DNA of 64,000 bases, from contig NZ_FNOG01000014.1 of the NCBI RefSeq assembly GCF_900106525.1, positions 1-64,000 of the forward strand, in the 5' to 3' direction. Position numbers and translations under genes: made by a program. Positions 55,128 through 63,888 of this stretch are shown here, piece after piece (positions within the stretch are counted from its first letter, which is position 1; every line of letters begins with the position of its first letter). A model generated the notes under the pieces. It was not told where the DNA came from, did not search any database, and worked only from the letters and a program-made list of their open reading frames with translations. The DNA comes from Lysobacter enzymogenes (GTDB lineage Bacteria > Pseudomonadota > Gammaproteobacteria > Xanthomonadales > Xanthomonadaceae).

Positions 55128-55273
55128 GCCCACGCCCGCGCGCGGCCCATCGCGCTTCGCACGGGCCGCCGCCTCGCGGCACGCCCGGCGTGCCGCGAGC
55201 GCGCCGGCGCTGCTAGGATGCCGGCAACCGCCGCCGTTCCGGCGCGGATCTGCAGACTCAGGGGAGAGTCGAA

Positions 55274-55600
55274 ATGAACCAGCCCGTCGCCGCGCCCTCG
55301 CCGTACCAGACCTACCTGCCCTGGTCGATCACCGTCACCGTGCTGGGCGCCTGCTTCTGCTGCCTGCTCGGCGCCGCGCCCGGCGTGGTGGCGATCGTGT
55401 TCGGCAGCCAGGTGAACAGCAAGTTCGCCGCCGGCGACGAAGCCGGTGCGCGCCGCGCGTCGGAGAACGCCAAGCTGTGGTGCTGGATCGGCACCGCGCT
55501 GGCCGCGCTGGGCATCGTCTGGACCATCGTGTCGTTCTTCATCAACGGCATGTCGTTCGTGCCGAACGGCGGTCTGGAAAAGCTGATCCAGGGCCACTGA
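55274..55600 (+). CDS. CD225/dispanin family membrane protein
   Basis: 108 residues. YLPWSITVTVLGACFCCLLGAAPGVVAIVFGSQVNSKFAAGDEAGARRASENAKLWCWIGTALAALGIVWTI is the CD225 pattern: a re-entrant cysteine-bearing helix, a conserved loop, and a membrane helix. It is related to vertebrate interferon-induced transmembrane proteins. The bacterial function is unknown. It is 22 bases upstream of a DUF2752 gene; the two families are often adjacent. Confidence 0.88.
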   Translation: MNQPVAAPSPYQTYLPWSITVTVLGACFCCLLGAAPGVVAIVFGSQVNSKFAAGDEAGARRASENAKLWCWIGTALAALGIVWTIVSFFINGMSFVPNGGLEKLIQGH

Positions 55601-55622
55601 GCCCGCACCGCTGCGCCCGGCC

Positions 55623-56042
55623 ATGCAAGCCCCCGCCCGCCATTACGCGCTCGCCGCGACCGTCGCCGCCTGCGGCGCGGTCGCCGCGGCCGGCGCGTGG
55701 GTGCTGCAGCGGGTCGATCCCAACGCCGCCGGCAGCCCGCTGCCGGGCTGCGTGTTCTACCACTTCACCGGGCTGTACTGCCCGGGCTGCGGCATGACCC
55801 GCGCGCTGCACGCGTTGGTCCACGGCGATCTGGCCCAGGCCGTCGCCATGAATCCGCTGCTGCCGGTGCTGATGGCGACGCTGCCGCTGCTGGTGCTGCA
55901 CAGCTTCGGCTATCGCCTGCCGTTGCCGCGGCGCGCGCTGGCGACGCTGCTCAGCGCGAAATTCTGGCTGCCGCTGCTCGGCGGTTTCTGGGTGCTGCGC
56001 AATTTGCCGTGGCCGCCGTTCTCGTGGCTGGCGCCGGGCTGA
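55623..56042 (+). CDS. DUF2752 membrane protein
   Basis: 139 residues with three membrane helices and the defining motif FYHFTGLYCPGCGMTRALHALVHGDLAQAVAMNPLL (CxGCGxTR). The two cysteines plus Thr-Arg might bind metal or a lipid headgroup. Function unknown. Operon with the CD225 gene. Confidence 0.88.
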   Translation: MQAPARHYALAATVAACGAVAAAGAWVLQRVDPNAAGSPLPGCVFYHFTGLYCPGCGMTRALHALVHGDLAQAVAMNPLLPVLMATLPLLVLHSFGYRLPLPRRALATLLSAKFWLPLLGGFWVLRNLPWPPFSWLAPG

Positions 56043-56067
56043 GCCGGCTCAACTCGCAACGCGCCGC

Positions 56068-58926
56068 TCAAAAGCGGTACATCGCGCTCAACAGGTAATA
56101 ACGCCCGACCGGGTCGTCGTCGACCAGGCTGTAGCCGCCGCTGTTGTAGTCGTAGTTCACCGGGCGGCGGTCGTTGAGGTTGCTGATGTTGAGCCCGATC
56201 AGCCATTTGTCGAAGCCGCCGTACGCCAGGTCGAGATCGAGCAAGGTCGCGCTCGGGGTGCGGCAGCGCAGCGGCGCATCGAGGAACTTCTCGCAGGCCG
56301 AGCCCGGGGTGTCGCGCGAGACCGTCGCCGAGCCCATGTAGTGGGCGTTGAGCGTGGCGATCCAGTCGCGGTAGCTCCAGCGCACGCTGCCCAGCACGGT
56401 GCGGTTGGGCGTGCCGAAGCCGGCGTAGTCCAGCTCCGGCGCCAGCGGATGCACGCGGCGCAGCAGCCGGTCCATGTAGTGGCCGTTGATGCGGAAACCG
56501 AAATTGCCCCAGCGCTGGGTCTGGTAGCGGTACTCGGCGTTGAGCTCCCAGCCGGACACCTCGGTGCTGCCGTAGTTGCCGAGGTAACGCTGCGCGCCGA
56601 CCAGATAGCCGTATTCGTCGGCGACCAAGGCATCGGCGAACAGCTTGGGATAAGCCACCGGCTCGATCGGCAGGATCTCGCTGCGGCGGCGGATTCGGTA
56701 GCGGTCCAGGCTCAGCGTGAACTCCTCGCTCGGCGTCCACACCACGCCGAAGTTGCGGCTGGTCGAGGTCTCCGGGCGCAGCTTTTCGTTGATGCGCGAG
56801 GTCACGTCGACTACGCAGTACTCGCCGGCGGGCACCGCGCACGGCAGCGGCGCGTCCACCGCCGGCAGGTAACCCTTGTTGTCGCCCATCGTGATCGGCC
56901 GGCGCAGCTCGGCCAGGGTCGGCGCGCGATAGCCCTCGCCGGCCGAGACGCGCAGGATCAGCGACTTGAACGGCTGCCAGCGCAGGCCGAACATCGGCGA
57001 GACCTGATTGCCGTAGCCGGAGCTGCGGTCCAGGCGCCAGGCCGCGTCCATCCACAGCTTCTCGTGCAACGGCACGTTGACCTCGGCGTAGATCGCCGAG
57101 GTGTTGCGGCTGGCGCGGCGCAGGTCGAACTCCTGCGCCAGCGCGACGTCGCCGTTGAGGAAGGCGTCGTCGGGACGGTTGGTCAGCACCTCGCGCCGCG
57201 CTTCGAAACCGGCGGCCAGGCTCAGCTCGCCGCCGGGCAGTTCGGTCAGCGGGCCTTCGATGCTGCCCGACAGCGTGTCGAGCACCATCTCGCCGCCGAG
57301 CGTGCTCAGCGGCGAAATGCGCTCCAGCACTTCCGGCGAATTGGTGTCGGCCTTGTTGAAGTGCAGGGTCTTGGCGCCGACTTCGGCCACAACCGCCGGC
57401 TGGCTGATCAGGCCGGTGATGCGGTTTTCGACCTTGTTGCGGCGCTGCGCCAGGCTCACGTCCCAGTCCCAGCGGTCGCGGAAGCCTTTGATGCCGACGG
57501 TGAAGTCGCGCGTGGTCGTGGTGGTGCGGCTGCGGATCGGCCCGACGTCGGCGAACCAGTAGTTGAGCCCGAGCCCGTAGAAGCTGTCGGGATGGCTGCT
57601 GGGCAGCGACACCACCGCGTTGAACGGCGCGGTCTGCACGTCCAGCCGCACCCGGGTCGCGCGCAGGTCGGCGTAGAACTCCTTGTTGTCGCCGAAGGGC
57701 TGGCGGAAATAGGTGTACAGCGCGTTGCTGTCGATGCCCGGCTGCAGGCTCACGTAACGCGGCAGGTCGAGCCGGCAGTCGGTGCCGAAGCGGGGATTGG
57801 TCAGCTCGTCACTGTCCTCGCAGCCCTGGGTGGCCTGGTACACCCAATAGGCGTAGCCGTCGCCATAACCGGCCTTGTAGCGGCCGTCGGCGCCGCCGTT
57901 GCTGCGCTGGTCCAGCGTCGCCCACGAACGCTGGCTGCCGATCAGCGGGTTGCGGATGAAGCGGTCGACGCTGACGAACACGCTGCCGCCGCCGGGCGTC
58001 TGTTCGCCGAAGCTGGCGTACTGGCGCTGCTGTTCGGCGTCGCCGCGCTGCGACACGCCGTAACTGGCGCCGACTTCGGCGCCGCGGTAGTCCTTCTTGA
58101 GGATGATGTTGACCACGCCGGCCATGGCGTCGGCGCCGTAGATCGCCGAGGCGCCGCCGTGGGCGATCTCGATGTGGTCGACCATGCTCAACGGAATGCC
58201 GTTGAGGTCGGTCAGCGCGCCGTAGTCGGTCGAGACCAGGCCGTAGTTGGCCATGCGCCGGCCGTCGACCAGGAACAGCGTCGCGCGCGGGCCCAGCGAG
58301 TACAGGCTGGCCGAGGCGGCGGCGGCCGAGGGCACTTGGCTGGCGCCGTTCTCGGTGGCGACGTTGCGCGGGTGGTGGCCGCTCATGCCCGGCATCAGCC
58401 GCAGCACGTCGAACAAGGTCTGGTGGCCGCTGGCGCGGATCTGTTCGTTGGTGATCAGGGTCAGCGGCAGCGAGCTTTCGAACGCGGCGCGGCCGATGCG
58501 CGAGCCGGTGACGTGGACGGTGTCCAGCTCGGTCGTGGTCGGCCCGCGCGGGGCCGGCGCCGGCGCGGCGACGGTCGCCACCGGCTGCGGACGCGGCCGT
58601 TGCCGCGGCGCCGGCTGCAGCAAGTAGACATTGGCTTTTACGGCTACCGCGGTGAGGCCCGTGCCCTCCAGCAGCCGGGCCAGTCCCTCGCGCACCGGCG
58701 GCTCGCCGCGCAGGCCGGGGGTGCGGCGCCGCGCCACCAGGGCCGGCGAGTAGCTCAGCTGCAAACGATTACGGGTGGCGAACGCGATCAGCGCGTCTTC
58801 CAACGCGCCGGGAGCAATGGTGTAGCCATCGGCTGGAATATCGCCTTGCGAGGCCGGCAAGGCCAAGGCCAAAGGCGAGAACGTCAGCGCGATGGAAACG
58901 ATGAACGCATGGGAAATCTTGGCCAT
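56068..58926 (-). CDS. TonB-dependent receptor with N-terminal STN signalling domain
   Basis: 952 residues. Signal peptide (MAKISHAFIVSIALTFSPLALA); STN domain (about 35-105: GALEDALIAFATRNRLQLSYSPALVARRRTPGLRGEPPVREGLARLLEGTGL); Pro/Ala linker; plug domain (about 135-260, VTGSRI, MVDHIEIAHGGASAIYGADAMAGVVNIILKKDY); 22-strand barrel to a C-terminal aromatic residue (YRF). The STN domain signals to the FecR protein encoded next to it. The ligand is not evident; a siderophore, peptide or glycan are all possible. It is the third gene of the sigma-FecR-receptor set, 93 bases after fecR. Confidence 0.94.
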   Translation of the reverse strand: MAKISHAFIVSIALTFSPLALALPASQGDIPADGYTIAPGALEDALIAFATRNRLQLSYSPALVARRRTPGLRGEPPVREGLARLLEGTGLTAVAVKANVYLLQPAPRQRPRPQPVATVAAPAPAPRGPTTTELDTVHVTGSRIGRAAFESSLPLTLITNEQIRASGHQTLFDVLRLMPGMSGHHPRNVATENGASQVPSAAAASASLYSLGPRATLFLVDGRRMANYGLVSTDYGALTDLNGIPLSMVDHIEIAHGGASAIYGADAMAGVVNIILKKDYRGAEVGASYGVSQRGDAEQQRQYASFGEQTPGGGSVFVSVDRFIRNPLIGSQRSWATLDQRSNGGADGRYKAGYGDGYAYWVYQATQGCEDSDELTNPRFGTDCRLDLPRYVSLQPGIDSNALYTYFRQPFGDNKEFYADLRATRVRLDVQTAPFNAVVSLPSSHPDSFYGLGLNYWFADVGPIRSRTTTTTRDFTVGIKGFRDRWDWDVSLAQRRNKVENRITGLISQPAVVAEVGAKTLHFNKADTNSPEVLERISPLSTLGGEMVLDTLSGSIEGPLTELPGGELSLAAGFEARREVLTNRPDDAFLNGDVALAQEFDLRRASRNTSAIYAEVNVPLHEKLWMDAAWRLDRSSGYGNQVSPMFGLRWQPFKSLILRVSAGEGYRAPTLAELRRPITMGDNKGYLPAVDAPLPCAVPAGEYCVVDVTSRINEKLRPETSTSRNFGVVWTPSEEFTLSLDRYRIRRRSEILPIEPVAYPKLFADALVADEYGYLVGAQRYLGNYGSTEVSGWELNAEYRYQTQRWGNFGFRINGHYMDRLLRRVHPLAPELDYAGFGTPNRTVLGSVRWSYRDWIATLNAHYMGSATVSRDTPGSACEKFLDAPLRCRTPSATLLDLDLAYGGFDKWLIGLNISNLNDRRPVNYDYNSGGYSLVDDDPVGRYYLLSAMYRF

Positions 58927-59019
58927 CCACCAACCGCATCGATCGGGCTACAGCTGAACCGGAGCGCCCCCTGTCGTTGGCGCTGTCCAACCATATCACC
59001 GCCGCGGCGGCCAGGGGGC

Positions 59020-60027
59020 TCAGCCCGGATTGCGATGCAGGACAATTTCGTCGTTCGCCGAGCGTTCGGCCTTCAACGACCAGCCCTGTTCCAGCACCTT
59101 GAGCAGGGCCGCCTGGTCGCCGGCGTGGAACACGCCGCTCAACGTGATCTTGCCCAGGTCCGGATCGGCCAGGCGCAGCTTGGTCGCCGAGTAGCGGTTC
59201 ATCTCGGTCAGCAGCGAATCCAGGCGGCGGTCCTTGAACACCAGATCGCCGCTGGGCCAGGACGTAGCCAGGCCGACGTCGAGCGGCTCGGGCGGGGTCA
59301 TGCGGCCGCTGTGGTCGTAGCTGAGCTGCTGGCCCGGCGACAGCGTGCTGCCGGTCTGCGCCAGCCCGTTGGAGACCACCACCGCGCCATCGATCAGGCC
59401 GACGTTGACCTCGTTGCCGTTCTTGCTGACCTGGAAGGTGGTGCCGATGTCGCGGATGGTGCCGGTGCCGGCCTTGACCGAGAACGGCCGCGCCGGATCG
59501 GCGGCGACCTGGAACTGGACGCGGCCGCGATCGACTTCGATCTCGCGGCGCTCGCCGCTGAAGCGCGCGAGGATCGCGGTGTCGGTATCGAGCATCACCT
59601 GGGTGCCGTCGGCCAGCCGCAGCGAGCGCTGCTCGCCGAGCGCGGTGGCGTAGCGCAGGCTTTGCGCCGGCGCCGGCGTGCGCAACCAGCCCACGCCGAC
59701 CACGGTGGCGACCAGGAGCGATGCGACCATCGCGGTCGGCGCCCACCAGCGCGAGCGCGCGTTGGCGCGTCCGGTCTGGCGCCAGGCGATGCGCGCGGCG
59801 GCCTGCAGCATCTCGTCGCCGGCCAGTTGCGCGGCGGCCTGATGCGCGCGCTCGGCTTCGACGTAGGCGGTCACGTGGGCCGGCGAGGCGTCGAGCCAGC
59901 GCTCGAATTCGGCGCGCTCTTGCGCCGTGCATTCGGGCGAGTCCAGCCGCGCCACCCAGGCTTCCGCGCGGTCGTCGTGCGGACCGGGCGCGTTGGCGTT
60001 CGTCGATGTGGGCAGTGTCGTGTTCAT
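59020..60027 (-). CDS. FecR-family anti-sigma/sigma regulator
   Basis: 335 residues from the ATG at 60027, overlapping the sigma-factor stop (ATGA). The cytosolic N-terminal FecR_N/DUF4880 part (EAWVARLDSPECTAQERAEFERWLDASPAHVTAYVEAER) is followed by a membrane helix (WWAPTAMVASLLVATVVGVGWL) and a periplasmic FecR domain (GEQRSLRLADGTQVMLDTDTAILARFSGERREIEVDRGRVQFQVAADPARPFSVKAG.., FQVSKNGNEVNVGLIDGAVVV) with a C-terminal STN-like module. It relays receptor occupancy to the ECF sigma factor. Confidence 0.94.
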   Translation of the reverse strand: MNTTLPTSTNANAPGPHDDRAEAWVARLDSPECTAQERAEFERWLDASPAHVTAYVEAERAHQAAAQLAGDEMLQAAARIAWRQTGRANARSRWWAPTAMVASLLVATVVGVGWLRTPAPAQSLRYATALGEQRSLRLADGTQVMLDTDTAILARFSGERREIEVDRGRVQFQVAADPARPFSVKAGTGTIRDIGTTFQVSKNGNEVNVGLIDGAVVVSNGLAQTGSTLSPGQQLSYDHSGRMTPPEPLDVGLATSWPSGDLVFKDRRLDSLLTEMNRYSATKLRLADPDLGKITLSGVFHAGDQAALLKVLEQGWSLKAERSANDEIVLHRNPG

Positions 60028-60602
60028 GGCTCTTGCAAGGTCTCGTAGCCGCTTTCCTTCATGCGCGCGCGCAACAGCGCGAGCGCCCGGCCGATATTCT
60101 TCTCTACCGCCTTTACAGAAATGCCGCAGTGTTTCGCGATCTGCGTGTAACTCATTCCGTTGATGCGGTTGAGCAGGTAGATCTGACGGCTGCGCACCGG
60201 CAACTGCATGATCGCCGCGCGCACCAGCGCCAGTTCCTGCTCGGTCGCCACGCGCTGGTCGTGGCTGGGTTCTTGCGACGGCAGCGCGTGATAGTCCTCG
60301 TCCAGACTCACGTGCTCGGGCGCGTGGCGGGTCTTCTGCCGGCGGCCGCGATCGTTGAGCGCGTTGATCGCGATGCGGTACATCAGGATCTTCAGCGCAT
60401 CGGCCGGCTGGTCGCGATAGCGCAGCATGCGCATCATCGTTTCCTGGGCGATGTCCTGGGCGTCTTCGTGCGAGGCCGCCGACTTGCGCAAGAACGCGAT
60501 CAGCGCCTCGCGGTTGTCGCGCAGGAACGCGACGAAGCCTTCGTCCTGCGTTTGCGCCGTCGCGGGCTGGTTCGCTGCCGATGACTCCTCGCCCACGTCC
60601 AC
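60024..60602 (-). CDS. ECF sigma factor, FecI-like
   Basis: About 192 residues from a GTG at 60602; GTG at 60596 is equally likely, and the frame is open to 60839. Region 2 (ALIAFLRKSAASHEDAQDIAQETMMRMLRYRDQPADALKILMYRIAINALNDRGRR) and region 4 (LPVRSRQIYLLNRINGMSYTQIAKHCGISVKAVEKNIGRALALLRARMKES) are typical. It should direct transcription of the receptor operon when released by the FecR protein. Confidence 0.92.
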   Translation of the reverse strand: MDVGEESSAANQPATAQTQDEGFVAFLRDNREALIAFLRKSAASHEDAQDIAQETMMRMLRYRDQPADALKILMYRIAINALNDRGRRQKTRHAPEHVSLDEDYHALPSQEPSHDQRVATEQELALVRAAIMQLPVRSRQIYLLNRINGMSYTQIAKHCGISVKAVEKNIGRALALLRARMKESGYETLQEP

Positions 60603-61264
60603 CTTCGCCCACGCCCCGGTTATCTGCTTCGATACTACCCCGGCCTCCGCGGCGGGGGGGCTGGCGAAGCTGGATTCGAAGCCCGACCGCTCCTGCGCGC
60701 CGCACGCCGGCGCCAATCCGATCCGGCCGATGCCGGCTTGATTCAAGCCGACTTGATTCGAACCTATTTGAAGCACCGAGGTGTAGCGATTCGCCAAATC
60801 CAACTCCTCCGCAAGCGTGATGACCGGCGCAAGACGCACATTCCGTGCCTACGTGGCACACGGGGCCCGATCTTCTCGCCGGGCTCCCGTGCACACGCAA
60901 AGCGCGTTCCTTCGTCGCTGTCGCCGTTGTCTGGCTGGCTGCCGTCGCGACCGCGCGCCCGAAGGCGGCGGCCCGGTTCTGCCCGTTTCGCGCTGCGCGG
61001 ACCGTCCAGCCCCCTCGGCAGGACCGCCTGGAAACGCCGGGGTGGCCAGCGATTCAGGCTCGCGCGGCTCGCGATTTTGTGCAGAACCTGGACGTTCAAA
61101 CGCAGTCCGGCGCGCGCCCCCCTACCCGCGTCCGTGCGCTAGCGTGCGGAAAGCGCGCGAAATGCGTCGAAACCGCGGTCAACGCGCGGTAGCGGCGGAC
61201 GGACGGGGGAAATCGCCGGACCGGCGGCGCGGCCGGATCGGGCCGCGGCGGTTCAGGCCACAGC
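60603..61264. other. Intergenic region upstream of the sigma-factor gene
   Basis: It contains the alternative N-terminal extension of the sigma-factor frame (to 60839), where CTTGATTC-type octamers recur around 60738-60766. A further 425 bases have no credible ORF, repeat family member, RNA gene or terminator. The promoter of the signalling operon should lie here, but I cannot place it. Confidence 0.5.
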
Positions 61265-62176
61265 TCAGGCCACGAAGCCGGCGATCACGAACAGCGCCAG
61301 CACCGCCAGCCACACCAGCAGGCTGCGCCAGACCAGGCTCATCGCGTCGCGCAGTTCGGGCACCTCGCCGGCGACCACCGCCACGCTCTGGCCCGGCAGG
61401 CCGGATTCGTTGACGTAGTCGGCGGCCTCTTCGGCCAGCTCGCACTTCACGCTGGCGCGCGCGACCGCACCGAGGAAGCGATTGTCGAGGTTGAAGCGGG
61501 CGCCGCCGGCTTCGCGCCAAGCGCCGAGCACGGTGTCGAAATTGCCGACCAAGGCCATCGCCAGGGTCAGCAACTGCGCCACCGGCCAGTCCAGCAGCGC
61601 CAGCAGGGTGCGCGCGCCGGCCAGGGTCTCGCCCGACAGCCGCCGCGACGCTTCGCCTTCGGCCGCCAGGGCCACCAGCCGATAGCCGAGCGCGCCGACC
61701 GGGCCGAGCAGCAGGAACCAGAACAACACCCCGAACCAGCGCCGCAGCGCGCTGCGGAACACCGCCTCGACCAGCGACCCGCCATCGAGCGCGGGCGTGG
61801 CGCCGTCCGGCCACAGCCGCGCGGCGGCCTCGCGGCGGGTGCCGGCGTCGGACGCGGAGGCCAGCGCTTCCACGTCCAGGTCCAGATCGCGCGGGCCCCA
61901 GGCGTAGAACAGGATGAACACCGCGAACACCAGCCCGCCCAGGCCCATCAGCGGTTCGGCCAGGGCCAGTTGGAACAGGCTCACCGCCAGCAGCGGCGGC
62001 ACCACCGCCACCACGATGCCCCAGCGGCTGCGCCAGAAGCTGCCTTCGGGAAAGCGGCTGTCGATCCAGCGCAGCCAATCGTCGTACCAACCGAAATGGC
62101 GCACGCCGGCGGCCAGGGATTGGGCGAGATGGCCGAGCACCAGAGCGACGACGGCGGCGATCAAGGTGACGGACAT
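61265..62176 (-). CDS. ampE: Regulatory signalling modulator protein AmpE
   Basis: 303 residues with four membrane helices and conserved elements WYDDWLRWIDSRFP, FILFYAWGPRDLDLDVEAL, SLVEAVFRSALRRWFGVLFWFLLLGPVGALGYRLVAL and a C-terminal helix. AmpE is an inner-membrane protein whose loss affects beta-lactamase control together with AmpD in some bacteria. ampD is not adjacent here. Confidence 0.9.
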   Translation of the reverse strand: MSVTLIAAVVALVLGHLAQSLAAGVRHFGWYDDWLRWIDSRFPEGSFWRSRWGIVVAVVPPLLAVSLFQLALAEPLMGLGGLVFAVFILFYAWGPRDLDLDVEALASASDAGTRREAAARLWPDGATPALDGGSLVEAVFRSALRRWFGVLFWFLLLGPVGALGYRLVALAAEGEASRRLSGETLAGARTLLALLDWPVAQLLTLAMALVGNFDTVLGAWREAGGARFNLDNRFLGAVARASVKCELAEEAADYVNESGLPGQSVAVVAGEVPELRDAMSLVWRSLLVWLAVLALFVIAGFVA

Positions 62177-62276
62177 CGGGGCGACGCTCCTGGCGTGGCG
62201 AATCTGGCCCGGATTCTAGCGCGACCGCGTGCAGGCGCGGTCGCGCTGCGCAAGAGCGCTGCGGCGGGCACAAAAG

Positions 62277-62373
62277 CGTCGGGCCTGAAGGCCCTCCCAC
62301 AACAGCACGCTGCGATCGGCTCGGAGGGAGAAGCCGCAACCTGTTTTTGTGGGAGGGCGTTCAGGCCCGATGC
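62277..62373. repeat. Inverted repeat family R3
   Basis: GGGCCTGAAGGCCCTCCCACA at 62282-62302 faces TGTGGGAGGGCGTTCAGGCCCGA at about 62349-62371. It is the third R3 locus in the window and separates nudC from ampE. Confidence 0.8.
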
Positions 62374-62406
62374 TTTGCGCTGCGAAGCCGCGCCCCATCA
62401 CTTCGG

Positions 62407-63372
62407 TCAACGCCGCGCGCGTTGCTCGACGGCCATGCGCCATTGCTCGATCAGCCAGCGCGAAATCGAAATGCTGGGCGACAGCAGGAAACCCTCGCCG
62501 TCGTCCGCGCCGCCTTCGCCGCGCGCGGCGGCGGCGCGCACTTCCTCGAGGGTGAACCAACGCACCTGCTCGAGTTCGGCGCTGCTTTGCGGCTCGTCGG
62601 CATCGGCTTCGGCGGCGAAGCCGAGCATCAGCGCGCCCGGGAACGGCCACGGCTGCGAACCCAGGTAACGGCAGCTGCGCACGCGCACGCCGGTTTCCTC
62701 CAGCACTTCGCGCGCGACGGTCTGCTCCAGCGATTCGCCCGGTTCGACGAAGCCGGCGATCACCGAGAACCGGCGCGGCGGCCAGCCGGCCTGGCGCCCC
62801 AGCAACAGGCGTTCGCCGTCGCTGACCGCGACGATCACCGCAGGATCGGTGCGCGGATAGTGTTCGGTGCCGCATTGGCCGCAACGCCCGGCCCAGCCGG
62901 CGCGTTCGAACCCGACCGTGCCGCCGCACGCGCCGCAATAACGATTGCGGCTGCGCCAGAACTGCAGCGCGCGGGCCTGGGCGAACACGCTGGCGTGCAG
63001 CAGCGACCAGTGCGCGGCGGCGGCGCGCAGGTCGACCCGGCGCGGCGCGTCGAAGGCGACCAGTTCGGCGTCGATGCCGAACCAGGCGCCGCCCTCGCCG
63101 TCCAGGCCGAGGAAGATCGCCGCGCCCGGGCCGCCGGGGCCTTCGCTGAGTTCGCGGCCGAGCGGCGCGCGCAACGCGCCGTCGTCGTCGGCCAGCGCCT
63201 GGCCGGAGGCGTCGAGCACGATCACCCGCGCCTGCGGCCACAGTTCGGTCAAGGTGTCGGGTTGGTCGCGCAGATGATCGGCGCGGTCCAGCGCGGCGCG
63301 CCAGGCCGCGTCGGCTTCGACGAAGGCGAAGGGGCGCGCGGCCTGGGTCAGGGCGGCTTCGGCGGTGCTCAC
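62407..63372 (-). CDS. nudC: NAD(H) pyrophosphatase NudC
   Basis: 321 residues from a GTG at 63372 (the frame has no nearby ATG). It hydrolyses NADH and removes NAD caps from RNA. N-terminal domain; zinc ribbon (YCGACGGTVGF..CGQCG); Nudix box GFVEPGESLEQTVAREVLEETGV; and the SQPWPFPGALMLGF motif specific to NADH pyrophosphatases. Eleven bases separate it from the erpA stop, so the pair is probably co-transcribed. Confidence 0.92.
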   Translation of the reverse strand: MSTAEAALTQAARPFAFVEADAAWRAALDRADHLRDQPDTLTELWPQARVIVLDASGQALADDDGALRAPLGRELSEGPGGPGAAIFLGLDGEGGAWFGIDAELVAFDAPRRVDLRAAAAHWSLLHASVFAQARALQFWRSRNRYCGACGGTVGFERAGWAGRCGQCGTEHYPRTDPAVIVAVSDGERLLLGRQAGWPPRRFSVIAGFVEPGESLEQTVAREVLEETGVRVRSCRYLGSQPWPFPGALMLGFAAEADADEPQSSAELEQVRWFTLEEVRAAAARGEGGADDGEGFLLSPSISISRWLIEQWRMAVEQRARR

Positions 63373-63383
63373 ACGCGCAGCGT

Positions 63384-63758
63384 TCAAACGCCGAACGAAG
63401 AACCGCAGCCGCAGGTGGTCTTCGCGTTCGGATTGCGGATCACGAACTGCGCGCCGTGCAGGCTTTCGGTGTAGTCGACTTCCGCGCCCATCAGGTACTG
63501 CAGGCTCAGCGGATCGACCAGCAGGGTGACGCCGTCGGTCTGCACCGCCAGATCGTCTTCGCCCTGCTGCTCGTCGAATTCGAAACCGTACTGGAAGCCC
63601 GAGCAGCCGCCGCCCTGGATGTAGACGCGCAGCTTGAGCGCGTCGTTGCCTTCCTCGACGATCAGCTCGCGCACCTTGCGCGCGGCCGAGGAGGTGAACT
63701 GCAGCGGGCGTTCCAGCGACTGGTAGCCCGGTGCGGAGTTGAGCGTGGCGATTTCCAT
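63384..63758 (-). CDS. erpA: Iron-sulfur cluster insertion protein ErpA
   Basis: 124 residues. A-type carrier with the three cluster-binding cysteines: Cys in [11 protein letters not shown] and the pair in TTCGCGSSF. It delivers iron-sulfur clusters to client enzymes. No Shine-Dalgarno is seen before the ATG; TTATCCTTAACG just upstream could be part of a promoter giving a very short leader. Confidence 0.95.
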   Translation of the reverse strand: MEIATLNSAPGYQSLERPLQFTSSAARKVRELIVEEGNDALKLRVYIQGGGCSGFQYGFEFDEQQGEDDLAVQTDGVTLLVDPLSLQYLMGAEVDYTESLHGAQFVIRNPNAKTTCGCGSSFGV

Positions 63759-63888
63759 ACGTTAAGGATAAGGCCGCGCGACGCGCATTCAAGCGCGCCA
63801 GACAAACACTGCGGGCCGCGGTTCGGCGCGATGGGATCGGCAAAACGCCGGGGCGGCGCGGGCGCCGGCTCCCGAGGGCCGGGCGGGA

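Noticed and set aside
56341-60048. Plus-strand frame of over 1200 codons antisense to the TonB receptor and fecR
   Set aside because: It spans two genes and the gap between them, has low-complexity composition, and the opposite strand encodes clear domains throughout.
60603-60839. N-terminal extension of the ECF sigma factor
   Set aside because: The extra 79 residues are low complexity and unlike any sigma region. GTG starts at 60602 or 60596 place region 2 at the usual distance from the N-terminus.
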